From positions 143,446-207,445 of the forward strand of contig CANQJT010000004.1 in the NCBI GenBank assembly GCA_947624325.1: DNA of 64,000 nucleotides. The letters run 5' to 3'. Shown one piece after another: positions 35,978 through 44,911 of this stretch; position 1 is the stretch's first letter; each line of letters opens with the position of its first letter. Source of the stretch: Candidatus Gastranaerophilales bacterium (GTDB lineage Bacteria; Cyanobacteriota; Vampirovibrionia; Gastranaerophilales; Gastranaerophilaceae). The position numbers and the translations under genes were made by a program. Under the pieces are notes generated by a model. The model was given only the letters and a program-made list of their open reading frames with translations, was not told where the DNA came from and made no database searches.

Positions 35978-36708
35978 ACAACATAAAATAAGAATGTAAC
36001 AATTAAATCAACTAAAAGTAAAAATACGGTTGCTTTAATAGCCGCATTTGTAGTTGAAAGTCCGACACCTTTTGCACCGCCGTGTGTTTCATAGCCTTGT
36101 GTTGCACAGACAAGCGGAATTGTTATGCCGAATAAAAATCCTTTAAATATACTTATATATATGTCTCTGGTATTAAGCCATAACCAAACGGAAGACATAT
36201 AACGATTAGGATGAAGCCCTATTGTAAAATACGAAATAATCATACCGCCGAGCACTCCAAACAATTCGGCAAGAATAACAACCATTGGAACGGTAATTGC
36301 GCCAGCCAGTATTCTCGGGGTAAAATAATAGCCTACAGGTTCAACTTTTAAAGTTTTTAAAGCATCTACTTGAGATGTAACTTTCATATTAGCGATTTCG
36401 GCACTTATTGCAGTACCTGCCCTTGCATTTATTGCAAGCGCAGCAAACCCCGGTGCAAGTTCACGAATTAATGCAACTGCTAAAAACCCACCTACATAGC
36501 TTTCTGCACCCGACATTAAAAATTGTTTTGATACCTGTAAGGCAATAACTACAGCCGCTATAAATACAATACTTAGTGCTATCGGCAATGAATCGTAGCT
36601 AATCATTACCGCTCTGGATATAACTGAGTCATACTTAACATTTCCGCCAAGTATATATTTTATTACTTTTATAAAATTTTCTATGCATAATCCTAAAAAG
36701 TTTATCAT
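35974..36708 (-). CDS. mlaE: MlaE-type ABC transporter permease
   Basis: A 244-residue integral membrane protein with the MlaE/YrbE signatures ELAPGFAALAINARAGTAI and AEIANMKVTSQVDALKTL, then HGGAKGVGLSTTNAAI near the end. It forms the membrane part of lipid-transport ABC systems moving phospholipids between inner and outer membranes, supporting a two-membrane envelope. The partner ATPase and MlaD genes are not adjacent. The start codon overlaps the mutL stop (ATGA), so it is translated after MutL. Confidence 0.92.
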   Translation of the reverse strand: MINFLGLCIENFIKVIKYILGGNVKYDSVISRAVMISYDSLPIALSIVFIAAVVIALQVSKQFLMSGAESYVGGFLAVALIRELAPGFAALAINARAGTAISAEIANMKVTSQVDALKTLKVEPVGYYFTPRILAGAITVPMVVILAELFGVLGGMIISYFTIGLHPNRYMSSVWLWLNTRDIYISIFKGFLFGITIPLVCATQGYETHGGAKGVGLSTTNAAIKATVFLLLVDLIVTFLFYVV

Positions 36709-38495
36709 TTATTATCCTTTACGCACCTGTCAAAATATGATGCAATTTCTTTCAACGGGATATAGTGTGAAATTGGTCTGCCATGCGGACATGTATATGG
36801 ATTTTTTGTAGTCCTTAATTTTTTTACTATATCTTCCATTTGCCACAAGGTTAACTTTTCACCTGCTTTTACCGAAGCTTTGCAGGAGGTTGTTATTAGT
36901 ATCCTCTCTTCTATTGTATCTAAGTCGCTATCGGGTGAATTTTTTAAGTTTTTCAAAAGCTCTGACAGCACATCTTTAGGTTTTGCCTGAGATAAAACCT
37001 GCGGAATTTTCTTAAATATTACCTGATTATTTGATATTTTTTCAATTTGATAGCCGAATTTATTTAATTGTTCTTTTGCATTTTCCAAAATATCAGTATC
37101 AACAGGCTCAACATCAATAACATCTGAAACAATTAAAAGCTGTGAAGCAATTTCTTTTTCGCTTTTTAATTTTTCATAAATATATCGTTCCTGTGCAATA
37201 TGCTGGTCTATTATTTCAAGATTATCTTCATTTTCAACAAGTATATATGTATTATTATACTGACCTATAACATTTATTTGCTTCAAACGGGGAGTTGAAT
37301 CAAATGTTATTTCCATTTTCTTTTGAAAGACTTCCTCGTCCGATTGAGGTTTATCCTCTATTTTTCTTTCAACTTTAATAGGGAAAATAGGACTTTTTAT
37401 ATCTTCGGTATCCTCCTTAACAAAAGCGGAAGAAGTATTAAAAGGCAGAATATTATTAGATTTTTCAATTGTTTGTGCGAGAACGCAGTTGTTTTCAAAA
37501 TCTGTTTTAATATTTGAAAGTGCAGAACTAAGTGCGCTTTGAACAAAATTAAATATCCTGTTAGGATTTTTATATCTGACTTCTCTTTTAGTAGGATGTG
37601 CGTTAACATCAACTTCTTCAGGGTTGATATGAAGATTAATCACCACAAACGGATATCTTCCGTTGGGGAGCATATTCTTATAAGCGATATCAATAGCTTT
37701 CAACATTACAGGGCATTTTATCATTCTTGAATTAACAAATGTATAAATTGATTTTTTACTTGAACGAGTGTAAGAAGGAACCGAAACATAGCCGTCAATA
37801 GCTAAACCGCCTAAAGAATCCGTTTTTTTAACTTCTTTCAGTTCTTCAATAATATTCGGAGGATAAATTTGTGTAATTCTTGTCAACAAATCGGCATTTT
37901 GCGTTGTTGTTAAAATTTGGTTTCCTTCATTTTTAAGAATAAAAGCTATTTTAGGATTTGCCAAGGCAAGAGCATTAACTAATTCCTGAATGTATGCAAA
38001 TTCGGTTTTAGGATTTTTTAAAAATTTCAAACGAGCAGGCTGGTTAAAAAATAAATCTTTAATTTCCATAATAGTACCTTGAGCACAACCTGTTTGAGAA
38101 GCATTAACGACCGAATTTTCCGATTCAACTTTAGTCCCATAGTCAAAATCTTTTGTTCTTGTAGTACAGGAAACTCTTGCTATAGAAATAATACTTGCGA
38201 GGGCCTCACCTCTAAACCCCAATGTTTCTATATTAAAAAGGCTGTTTTCATCAGTAAGTTTGCTTGTTGCATGTTTTGAAAAAGCAAGCTGAATATCATC
38301 CGGATGAATACCGGAACCGTTATCAGCTATACGAATATTTCTGCACTCATTGGAAACAGATATTTCTATTTTTGATGCAAGTGCATCTATGGAATTTTCA
38401 ACAAGTTCTTTAACAACACTGGCCGGTCGTTCAATTACTTCACCGGCAGCTATTTGATTTATTAAATTAACAGGTAATTGTTTTATTCTTGCCAT
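36705..38495 (-). CDS. mutL: DNA mismatch repair protein MutL
   Basis: A 596-residue GHKL ATPase. N-terminal motifs VIERPASVVKELVENSIDA and GFRGEALASI bind ATP. The C-terminal region carries DQHIAQERYIYE, matching the DQHA(x)2E(x)4E endonuclease motif, so this MutL should nick DNA itself as in bacteria lacking MutH. It acts with MutS, not found in the window. Mismatch repair controls the rate of slippage in homopolymer tracts, relevant to the poly-G/C tracts described here. It is transcribed with mlaE. Confidence 0.96.
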   Translation of the reverse strand: MARIKQLPVNLINQIAAGEVIERPASVVKELVENSIDALASKIEISVSNECRNIRIADNGSGIHPDDIQLAFSKHATSKLTDENSLFNIETLGFRGEALASIISIARVSCTTRTKDFDYGTKVESENSVVNASQTGCAQGTIMEIKDLFFNQPARLKFLKNPKTEFAYIQELVNALALANPKIAFILKNEGNQILTTTQNADLLTRITQIYPPNIIEELKEVKKTDSLGGLAIDGYVSVPSYTRSSKKSIYTFVNSRMIKCPVMLKAIDIAYKNMLPNGRYPFVVINLHINPEEVDVNAHPTKREVRYKNPNRIFNFVQSALSSALSNIKTDFENNCVLAQTIEKSNNILPFNTSSAFVKEDTEDIKSPIFPIKVERKIEDKPQSDEEVFQKKMEITFDSTPRLKQINVIGQYNNTYILVENEDNLEIIDQHIAQERYIYEKLKSEKEIASQLLIVSDVIDVEPVDTDILENAKEQLNKFGYQIEKISNNQVIFKKIPQVLSQAKPKDVLSELLKNLKNSPDSDLDTIEERILITTSCKASVKAGEKLTLWQMEDIVKKLRTTKNPYTCPHGRPISHYIPLKEIASYFDRCVKDNK

Positions 38496-38583
38496 AACTA
38501 TATTTTAATACACATAAGAATTAAATTTTATTTTTAAAAAAAAATGTTACAAATTTATTTTTTTCACATATAATAAGAGTAAT

Positions 38584-38655
38584 GCGAGCGTAATTCAGTG
38601 GTAGAATGCAACCTTCCCAAGGTTGACGTCGAGGGTTCGAGTCCCTTCGCTCGCT
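38584..38655 (+). tRNA. tRNA-Gly (anticodon CCC)
   Basis: A 72-nt cloverleaf: acceptor GCGAGCG/CGCTCGC, D arm AATTCAGTGGTAGAAT, anticodon stem CAACC/GGTTG around loop TTCCCAA, T arm GAGGGTTCGAGTCCCTT, discriminator T. CCA is not encoded. The last 16 bases are copied twice in the repeats that follow. Confidence 0.96.
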
Positions 38656-39019
38656 ATTTTATTTGAATTTTATATATATTAGGGACGAGAACCCTCTCAA
38701 GATGAAATCTTGACTCGGTTCGAGCACGAGTGAGCAGAGGCTGCAGTGACGGATGCGTTGAGCATTCGGCACGAAATGCCGTTTATTGCGAACGAGCAAG
38801 AAGTCCCTTCGCTCGCTATTTTATTTGAATTTTATATATATTAGGGACGAGAACCCTCTCAAGATGAAATCTTGACTCGGTTCGAGCACGAGTGAGCAGA
38901 GGCTGCAGTGACGGATGCGTTGAGCATTCGGCACGAAATGCCGTTTATTGCGAACGAGCAAGAAGTCCCTTCGCTCGCTGTTTTATTTGAATTTTATATA
39001 TATTAGGGACGAGAACCCT
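38640..39019 (+). repeat. 162-bp tandem repeats regenerating the tRNA-Gly 3' end
   Basis: The 3' end of tRNA-Gly (AGTCCCTTCGCTCGCT) recurs at 38802 and 38964, exactly 162 bp apart, followed each time by the same AT-rich stretch and AGGGACGAGAACCCT. There are two full units and about one third of another; copies are nearly identical (CTCGCTA versus CTCGCTG in the last). Within each unit AGGGACGAGAACCCT can pair imperfectly with the tRNA T-arm sequence. This is the second tRNA in the window with this architecture, with unrelated unit sequence. Confidence 0.93.
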
Positions 39020-39090
39020 ATTATCCAAAAACTTTGTTCAAAAATTTTTAATTAATTTTGTTTACCTGTTAACAAAATTTCATATTAGGA
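39020..39090. other. Short AT-rich spacer
   Basis: No gene is seen. It contains CTGTTAACAAA (near 39067), a half site of the MarR-type palindrome found 50 bp further on. Confidence 0.4.
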
Positions 39091-39138
39091 TTGACAACTA
39101 CATAAAAAAGATAAATAATATTGTTAACGAGTTAACAA
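39091..39138 (+). promoter_or_regulatory. Promoter with perfect palindromic operator of the metal-export operon
   Basis: TTGACA (39091-39096) and TAATAT (39116-39121) form a promoter with a 19-bp spacer. TTGTTAACGAGTTAACAA (39121-39138) is a perfect 8+2+8 inverted repeat covering the probable start of transcription and lying 12 bp before the MarR gene. Autorepression by that MarR protein is the expected function. Confidence 0.75.
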
Positions 39139-39150
39139 TAATGAGGTAAT

Positions 39151-39621
39151 ATGCAGGATAAAATTCTAAATACATTATTTAACTTATATGACCTTACAAG
39201 CCAGCTGGATATTTTGTACAAAGAAGAGTTTGGTGATATTTTAACACATTATACATATACAGAAATGCATACGATAGATGCAATCGGCAAAATAGAAAAT
39301 CCTAACGTAACTAAAATATCAAAATACTTAAATCTGACAAAAGCAGGAATAAGTAAAACAATAAAGAAACTTGCAGAGAAAAAAACAATAGAAATATACA
39401 AAATCCCCGATAATAAAAAAGAAACATATTATAAATTAACAAAAGTCGGTCAAGAGGTATTTGATAAACATTTAAAAATGCATAAAAATTGGTGTGAAAA
39501 AGATAAAACCTTTTTTAAACAATTTAATAAAAAAGAATTAGAAACTACATACGAAGTTTTAAATAAATATACCAAAGCCCTGCAAACAAGATTAGAAAAT
39601 ATAAAGGAAAGTTTAAAATGA
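39151..39621 (+). CDS. MarR-family regulator
   Basis: A 156-residue winged-helix protein: the DNA-binding part reads VTKISKYLNLTKAGISKTIKKL, followed by the wing KKETYYKLTKVGQEVFDKH. This is the general MarR architecture with helices for dimerisation at both ends. It heads a three-gene operon with an HMA metallochaperone-like protein (4-bp overlap) and a P-type metal ATPase, so it probably senses metal excess, like AdcR or ZitR; unlike those I cannot pick out definite metal ligands. Confidence 0.9.
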   Translation: MQDKILNTLFNLYDLTSQLDILYKEEFGDILTHYTYTEMHTIDAIGKIENPNVTKISKYLNLTKAGISKTIKKLAEKKTIEIYKIPDNKKETYYKLTKVGQEVFDKHLKMHKNWCEKDKTFFKQFNKKELETTYEVLNKYTKALQTRLENIKESLK

Positions 39622-39836
39622 AAAAGACATACAAGATTGAAGTTGATTGTGCAAATTGCGCCAATTTAATGGAGGAAACTGCCCGAAAAACAAAAGGTGT
39701 TAACAATGCGGTAGTAAATTTTATGACTCAAAAAATTGAGATAGAATTTTCTGAAAATGCTGATGTTTCAAGTGTTATGCAGGAAGTTATAAAAAACTGC
39801 AAAAAAATAGAAGAAGATTGTGAAATTTATATTTAA
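39618..39836 (+). CDS. Stand-alone heavy-metal-associated (HMA) domain protein
   Basis: A 72-residue ferredoxin-like HMA domain with the metal motif DCANCAN (CxxC at about residues 11-14; the consensus is GMxCxxC, so Gly-Met is replaced by V-D). It overlaps the MarR stop by 4 bp and lies 16 bp before the P-type ATPase, which itself has no N-terminal HMA domain. It therefore probably serves as the detached metal-delivery domain of that ATPase. Confidence 0.88.
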   Translation: MKKTYKIEVDCANCANLMEETARKTKGVNNAVVNFMTQKIEIEFSENADVSSVMQEVIKNCKKIEEDCEIYI

Positions 39837-39852
39837 AAAATCTGATAAATAA

Positions 39853-41760
39853 ATGAACAAAAAACAGAAAAAAATGTTAATAAGAATTATTGCTGCAAGT
39901 GTGCTTTTAACAGGGCTACACTTTGTTCCTATAAATGGTGCCCTAAGATTTATTGCATACATGATTCCATATTACATAATAGGAAATGACATAATCAAAA
40001 AAGCATATAAAGGGATAATAAATCTTAAACCTTTTGATGAATCACTGTTAATGGCAATAGCGACACTTGGAGCAATTATTCTTGCAATATACAATGAAAT
40101 CCACGGGCAAACAGGCGATTATGTTGAAGCTATTGCAGTTATGCTATTTTATCAAATCGGAGAATTTTTTCAAAGTACAGCCGTTACAAAAAGCCGTAAA
40201 CATATTTCAGAATTAATGGATATAAGACCTGATTATGCAAATATTGAAAGAAACGGTGCTATTGAAAAGGTTAATCCCAATGAAGTTTCAGTTGGCGACA
40301 CAATTATAATAACAGCAGGCGAAAAAGTTCCTTTAGACGGAATTATTATTGAAGGGAATTCCACTATAAATACATCTGCGCTTACAGGTGAAAGTATACC
40401 AAAGACAGCAGGGATAAACGATGAAATTATATCAGGCTCTATTAATTTAACAGGGTTGTTAAAAGTAAGAGTAACGAAAAATTTTGGAGAATCAACCGTA
40501 TCAAAAATATTAGAACTTGTAGAAAATGCAAGTTCAAAAAAATCGAAATCCGAGAATTTTATTACAAAATTTGCAAGAGTTTATACTCCGATAGTAGTTT
40601 TTTCTGCAATAATACTGGCAATATTGCCTCCTGTTTTTAGAATTACATTTTTAAATATGCCTGCATTATGGAGTACATGGATATACAGAGCATTGACATT
40701 TCTTGTAATAAGCTGTCCATGTGCTTTAGTCATAAGTATTCCGTTAACGTTTTTTGCAGGAATAGGCGGTGCATCAAGAGCAGGGATTTTAATTAAAGGC
40801 TCAAACTGCATAGAAACATTATCCAATATCAAAACTGTTGTATTTGATAAAACAGGAACATTAACCCAAGGGGTATTTGAAGTAAATGCAGTACATCATA
40901 ATAAAATAGATGAGAAACAGCTTATAGAATATGCGGCTTTGGCAGAAAGCACAAGTTTACATCCCATAGCATTAAGCCTTAAAAAAGCTTATAACAAAAA
41001 AATTGATTTAACTCGGGTAAAAGATGTTCAAGAAATAAGCGGAAACGGAATAATTGCTCAAATTGATGATACGGAAGTTATAGCAGGTAATGAAAAAATA
41101 ATGAAAAAATTCGGTATCGAACCTATAATATGCCATAGCAGCGGAACAATTATTCATGTTGCAATTAATAAAAATTATATGGGGCATATTGTAATTTCGG
41201 ATGTTATAAAACCTGAAGCGGAAAATACCATTAAAGAACTAAAAAAAATCGGAATAAAAAATATAATAATGCTGACAGGTGATTTAAAAAAAGCTGCTCA
41301 AAATGTTGCGGAAAAACTCAGAATAACCGAATTTTATGCGGAACTTTTACCGAATGATAAATTAAATAAAATGGAAGAAATAATAAATAATAAAAATACA
41401 GCCGCATTTGCAGGCGACGGAATTAATGATGCACCTGTTTTATCAAGAGCGGATATTGGGATTGCAATGGGAGCAATGGGTTCTGATGCGGCAATAGAAG
41501 CAGCTGATGTCGTTTTAATGGACGATAATCCTTTAAAAATACCCTTGGCTGTTAAAATTTCAAAAAAGTGTTTAAGTATAGTAAAACAAAATATTTTATT
41601 TGCACTTATAGTTAAATTTATTTGTCTTATCTTAGGTGCGGCAGGTATTGCCAATATGTGGCTTGCGGTGTTTGCAGATGTCGGAGTTATGATTTTATGT
41701 ATTTTAAATGCTTTTAGAATGCTGTTTTTCAACGATTTTCATGTTAAGATAAAATCATGA
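39853..41760 (+). CDS. P1B-type heavy-metal-exporting ATPase (CadA/ZntA-like)
   Basis: A 635-residue inner-membrane pump with about eight membrane segments. The transmembrane metal site CPC (VISCPCALVISIP, near residue 287), phosphorylation motif DKTGTLTQG (D near 332), and hinge GDGINDAPVLSRADIGIAMG are all present. The CPC-type membrane site and the absence of copper-type downstream YN/MxxSS motifs favour Zn/Cd/Pb over Cu. No N-terminal HMA domain; the preceding small protein supplies one. The operon is led by a MarR regulator. Confidence 0.94.
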   Translation: MNKKQKKMLIRIIAASVLLTGLHFVPINGALRFIAYMIPYYIIGNDIIKKAYKGIINLKPFDESLLMAIATLGAIILAIYNEIHGQTGDYVEAIAVMLFYQIGEFFQSTAVTKSRKHISELMDIRPDYANIERNGAIEKVNPNEVSVGDTIIITAGEKVPLDGIIIEGNSTINTSALTGESIPKTAGINDEIISGSINLTGLLKVRVTKNFGESTVSKILELVENASSKKSKSENFITKFARVYTPIVVFSAIILAILPPVFRITFLNMPALWSTWIYRALTFLVISCPCALVISIPLTFFAGIGGASRAGILIKGSNCIETLSNIKTVVFDKTGTLTQGVFEVNAVHHNKIDEKQLIEYAALAESTSLHPIALSLKKAYNKKIDLTRVKDVQEISGNGIIAQIDDTEVIAGNEKIMKKFGIEPIICHSSGTIIHVAINKNYMGHIVISDVIKPEAENTIKELKKIGIKNIIMLTGDLKKAAQNVAEKLRITEFYAELLPNDKLNKMEEIINNKNTAAFAGDGINDAPVLSRADIGIAMGAMGSDAAIEAADVVLMDDNPLKIPLAVKISKKCLSIVKQNILFALIVKFICLILGAAGIANMWLAVFADVGVMILCILNAFRMLFFNDFHVKIKS

Positions 41761-41865
41761 TGAAATAAGAAATTTAAGCGATACGGGATTATTAGTCAGC
41801 GGAATAACCCGTTGATGTAAAGGTTTCATCGGTAAAACAAATGAAAAATTAAAACGGTAGATTTA

Positions 41866-42651
41866 ATGGAAGCAGAAATATCTTTGGAAAATAAATACAG
41901 TAACCTAAAAACATATTTAAAAGATTTAGGTTCTGTTTTAGTTGCTTTTTCGTCAGGTGTTGATTCAAGTTTTCTTTTAAAAACCGCATCGGAAGTATTA
42001 GGCAGCAATGTTACCGCAGTAACTGCAAAATCACCATTATTTCCTGATAGAGAGCTTAAAGAAGCAAAAGAATTTTGTATAAAAAACAAAATTAAACATA
42101 TAATTGTTGATATTGATATTGAAAATATTAAAAACAATCCTGAAAATCGCTGTTATATATGCAAAAAGAATATTTTCAGCAAATTTCTTAAAATTGCGGA
42201 ATTAAATAATATTAAATATGTTATAGAAGGCTCTAATATTGATGATGACAATGATTACCGTCCCGGCATGAAGGCTGTAAAAGAGCTTAATATAAAAAGT
42301 CCTTTAAAAGAAGCAGGATTAACAAAAGAAGAAATCAGAATTCTTTCGGGAAATAATAAACCTTCTTTTGCATGTTTAGCATCAAGGTTTGTTTACGGTG
42401 AAGAAATTACGGAAGAAAAACTTAAAATGGTTGAAAAAGCAGAGCAAATTCTTTTCAATTCCGGTTTTAAACAAGTCAGAGTCAGGCTTCATGGCAATCT
42501 TGCAAGAATTGAAGTTTTACAAACAGAATTTGAAAAGCTTATTAACTCTGATATATACGGCAAAATTAAAAATCTTGGCTTTGACTATGTCACGATGGAT
42601 TTACAAGGTTACAGAACAGGCAGTATGAATGAAGTTATTAATCCGAAATAA
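41866..42651 (+). CDS. larE: ATP-dependent sacrificial sulfur transferase LarE
   Basis: A 261-residue PP-loop protein (SSGVDSS, 29-35). LarE signatures include RCYICKKNIF (C96, C99), EGSNIDDDNDYRPG and FACLASRFVYGE, whose cysteine C170 matches the sacrificial cysteine that donates sulfur in the Lactobacillus enzyme. It converts the carboxylates of the nicotinic-acid mononucleotide derivative to thiocarboxylates for the nickel pincer (NPN) cofactor. LarB and LarC genes lie 1-3 kb away on the other strand. A short region before it contains ACGGG...CCCGT arms about 20 bases apart, of unknown meaning. It overlaps the EamA gene by 23 bp. Confidence 0.93.
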   Translation: MEAEISLENKYSNLKTYLKDLGSVLVAFSSGVDSSFLLKTASEVLGSNVTAVTAKSPLFPDRELKEAKEFCIKNKIKHIIVDIDIENIKNNPENRCYICKKNIFSKFLKIAELNNIKYVIEGSNIDDDNDYRPGMKAVKELNIKSPLKEAGLTKEEIRILSGNNKPSFACLASRFVYGEEITEEKLKMVEKAEQILFNSGFKQVRVRLHGNLARIEVLQTEFEKLINSDIYGKIKNLGFDYVTMDLQGYRTGSMNEVINPK

Positions 42652-43510
42652 AAACCTTTCAGCGGTTTTAAGTGCATTAATATCAGCATGTTTATTTGCT
42701 TTATGCATTCCTTTTGCAAAACTTTTGAGTAATCATGTTCCCACTGTAACAATGGGCGGTTTACTGTACTTAGGAGCAGGTTTTGGATTGTTTTTAACAT
42801 TTTTGCTAAAACATTCTGACAGTGAATTATCTTTAACAAAGAAAGAAATACCTTATTCAATATGTATGATAATACTTGATATATGTGCAATAATCTTTTT
42901 AATACTTGGTATATCCAAAACAACAGGAGCCAATGCTTCACTTATAGGCAATTTTGAACTTGCGGCAACAGTGATTTTTGCATTTTTAATATTTAAAGAA
43001 AAGATATCAAAAAATCTTTTTATTGCAATCTTGTTAATAACTTTAGCAAGTATAATCTTAACTTTTGAAGGTTACGGAAGTTTTATCTTTAATATCGGGT
43101 CTTTTTTTGTTTTATTATCCTGCATTTGCTGGGGATTAGAAAATAATTTTACAAGACTGCTCAGCATAAAAGATACAAGACAAATAACCATAATAAAAGG
43201 GATTTTTTCGGGGCTGGGCGGATTAATTATTTCATTAATAATCGGAGAAGTTTTTCCGTCAACAAAATGGGTGTTATTAACAATGCTTTTAGGGTTTTTC
43301 TCTTACGGGGTGAGTGTATGCCTCTATATATATGCTCAAAGATTTTTAGGAGCTTCAAAAACAGGTGCTATATATTCCTTAGCACCTTATTTTGGTGTGG
43401 TTTTCTCGCTTATTATTTTAAAAGAAAAACCGCTCTTACAGTTTTATACGGCACTTATTATTATGATTATTGCAACTTTATTAGTTATAAGAGATACTAA
43501 AAACTCTTAA
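42629..43510 (+). CDS. EamA/DMT-family transporter
   Basis: A 293-residue membrane protein with ten hydrophobic segments in two repeats, typical of drug/metabolite transporters: SALISACLFALCIPFAKLL, AATVIFAFLIFKEKISKN in the first half, and SLAPYFGVVFSLIILKEKP in the second. Substrate unknown. It begins 23 bp inside larE, so it may move a small molecule related to the Ni-pincer cofactor or its substrates; that is inference. It converges on larC, overlapping its end by 30 bp. Confidence 0.9.
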   Translation: MKLLIRNKNLSAVLSALISACLFALCIPFAKLLSNHVPTVTMGGLLYLGAGFGLFLTFLLKHSDSELSLTKKEIPYSICMIILDICAIIFLILGISKTTGANASLIGNFELAATVIFAFLIFKEKISKNLFIAILLITLASIILTFEGYGSFIFNIGSFFVLLSCICWGLENNFTRLLSIKDTRQITIIKGIFSGLGGLIISLIIGEVFPSTKWVLLTMLLGFFSYGVSVCLYIYAQRFLGASKTGAIYSLAPYFGVVFSLIILKEKPLLQFYTALIIMIIATLLVIRDTKNS

Positions 43511-44224
43511 AACGGGATTTTTATAAGGTCTTTTGCCTGCTCCGTAACCTGTTTTGTTAATTATAAAATCCTGAGGTAATTTTTCACCATTATATAGTGC
43601 TGCAACTATGGCAGCCCCTGTCGGAGTTACCATTTCGCCGTTATTATCTGATATTCTAAAGGGTAATTTATAATTTGAAACGATTTCACATACGGCAGGA
43701 ACCGGCACCGGGATTGTTCCATGCTGACATTCTACAGAGCCTTGTCCGTCAGTTAAGGTTGAAAAATAAACTTTATCGGGAGATAAATCATCCAAAAGCA
43801 CCGAAAAACTAACTATATCAACAATGGAATCAATAGCCCCTATTTCGTGGAAATGTACTTCATTTATGTCTTTGCCGTGAACTTTACTTTCCGCTTCGGC
43901 TACTATTTTAAAAATCCTTTTCGCAAGATTTTTTGCATTATCCGAAGTATCAGCTTTATCTATAATAAGATTTATATCATTAAGATTTCTGTGTTCATGG
44001 TGGTGTTCACTATGGTGCATTTCATGTTTTTTTAAAATAACATCAAAATCAGATGCCATAATTGCATTAACTGATTTTTTTGAAATAACATAAGTAAATT
44101 CATCATTTAACCCCAAAGAGCTGAGAGCTCTTTCAAGCTTTTCCTTACTTGCGCCCAAATCAAGCAAAGACGCTGCCGCCATATCACCTGAAATTCCGTT
44201 ATAACATTCAAAATATAAATCCAT
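43481..44224 (-). CDS. larC: LarC nickel-insertion protein, N-terminal domain only (LarC1)
   Basis: A 247-residue protein: MDLYFECYNGISGDMAAASLLD at the start, EVHFHEIGAIDSIVDIV in the middle, and PTGAAIVAAL then GYGAGKRPYKNPVLRVF at the end. These are the landmarks of the LarC1 half. A histidine-rich loop (MHHSEHHHEHRN) is the expected nickel-collecting segment. Full LarC proteins continue for another 150 residues (LarC2, CTP-binding), either fused or by programmed frameshift. Here a stop follows within six codons of LRVF and no LarC2 frame is found downstream, where the opposite-strand EamA gene lies. The gene follows larB by 3 bp. Confidence 0.9.
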   Translation of the reverse strand: MDLYFECYNGISGDMAAASLLDLGASKEKLERALSSLGLNDEFTYVISKKSVNAIMASDFDVILKKHEMHHSEHHHEHRNLNDINLIIDKADTSDNAKNLAKRIFKIVAEAESKVHGKDINEVHFHEIGAIDSIVDIVSFSVLLDDLSPDKVYFSTLTDGQGSVECQHGTIPVPVPAVCEIVSNYKLPFRISDNNGEMVTPTGAAIVAALYNGEKLPQDFIINKTGYGAGKRPYKNPVLRVFSISYN

Positions 44225-44227
44225 TAA

Positions 44228-44911
44228 TTACTCCTTTTTTGCAAGACTGATTTTTCTGTTAATTTGATTTGCACTGTAGCCTGCATTAAATCCGTTATCT
44301 ATATTAACCACCGTCATTCCTTCCGCACAGGAATTTAACATTGTTAAAAGTGCCGATAATCCTTTCAATGAAGCTCCGTAACCTATAGACGTTGGTACTG
44401 CTATAACGGGAATATCAACAAGTCCCGTTAATATACTGCCCAAAGCACCTTCCATGCCTGCAACAGCAATAATAACATTAGCTTTTCTGATATTATCTAT
44501 TTTATCAAAAAGCCTGTGAATACCTGCAACACCTATATCATAGTACTTTGTGACATTGCTTCCGTAAAATTCCGCTGTAGCTGAAGCTTCTTCAGCAATG
44601 GGGATATCACCCGTTCCGCCCGTACAAACAGCGACCTCGCCTAATTTTTCAATTTTATTTTGAATAAGTGTTAATACTCTGCCTTGCGCATTATATTGTA
44701 TATCGGGAAATTCTTTTATCAGCGCCCCATACTGCTCGGCTGAAGCACGAGTACCCAAAACATTCTGACCATTAGATTTAAATGTTTTAAAAATTTCAAT
44801 AAGCTGAACATTCGTTTTGCATTCGCAGAAAACGGCTTCAGAACATCCCCGTCTTTTTTGCCGTTCTATATCAAGTTTTGCAAAATCTATATCTATATAT
44901 TTATCACTCAT
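44228..44911 (-). CDS. larB: Nicotinate-adenine-dinucleotide carboxylase/hydrolase LarB
   Basis: A 227-residue protein with a PurE-like C-terminal domain: CTGGTGDIPIAEEASATAEF, KYYDIGVAGIHRLFDK, VAGMEGALGSILTGLVDIPVIAVPTSIGYG and NIDNGFNAGY. These are LarB signatures. It carboxylates the pyridine ring of nicotinic acid adenine dinucleotide and releases AMP, the first step of nickel-pincer cofactor synthesis. It overlaps the upstream orphan membrane gene by 4 bp and is followed by larC, so it is part of the long Tat-Lar operon. Confidence 0.95.
   Translation of the reverse strand: MSDKYIDIDFAKLDIERQKRRGCSEAVFCECKTNVQLIEIFKTFKSNGQNVLGTRASAEQYGALIKEFPDIQYNAQGRVLTLIQNKIEKLGEVAVCTGGTGDIPIAEEASATAEFYGSNVTKYYDIGVAGIHRLFDKIDNIRKANVIIAVAGMEGALGSILTGLVDIPVIAVPTSIGYGASLKGLSALLTMLNSCAEGMTVVNIDNGFNAGYSANQINRKISLAKKE

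Noticed and set aside
41761..41865. Metal or cofactor riboswitch ahead of larE
   Set aside because: Only short complementary arms (ACGGG/CCCGT) are visible; no known aptamer pattern fits.
43400..43500. Programmed frameshift into a LarC2 frame
   Set aside because: I read the DNA beyond the larC stop in the minus direction and found no LarC2-like sequence; the DNA codes for the EamA protein on the other strand.
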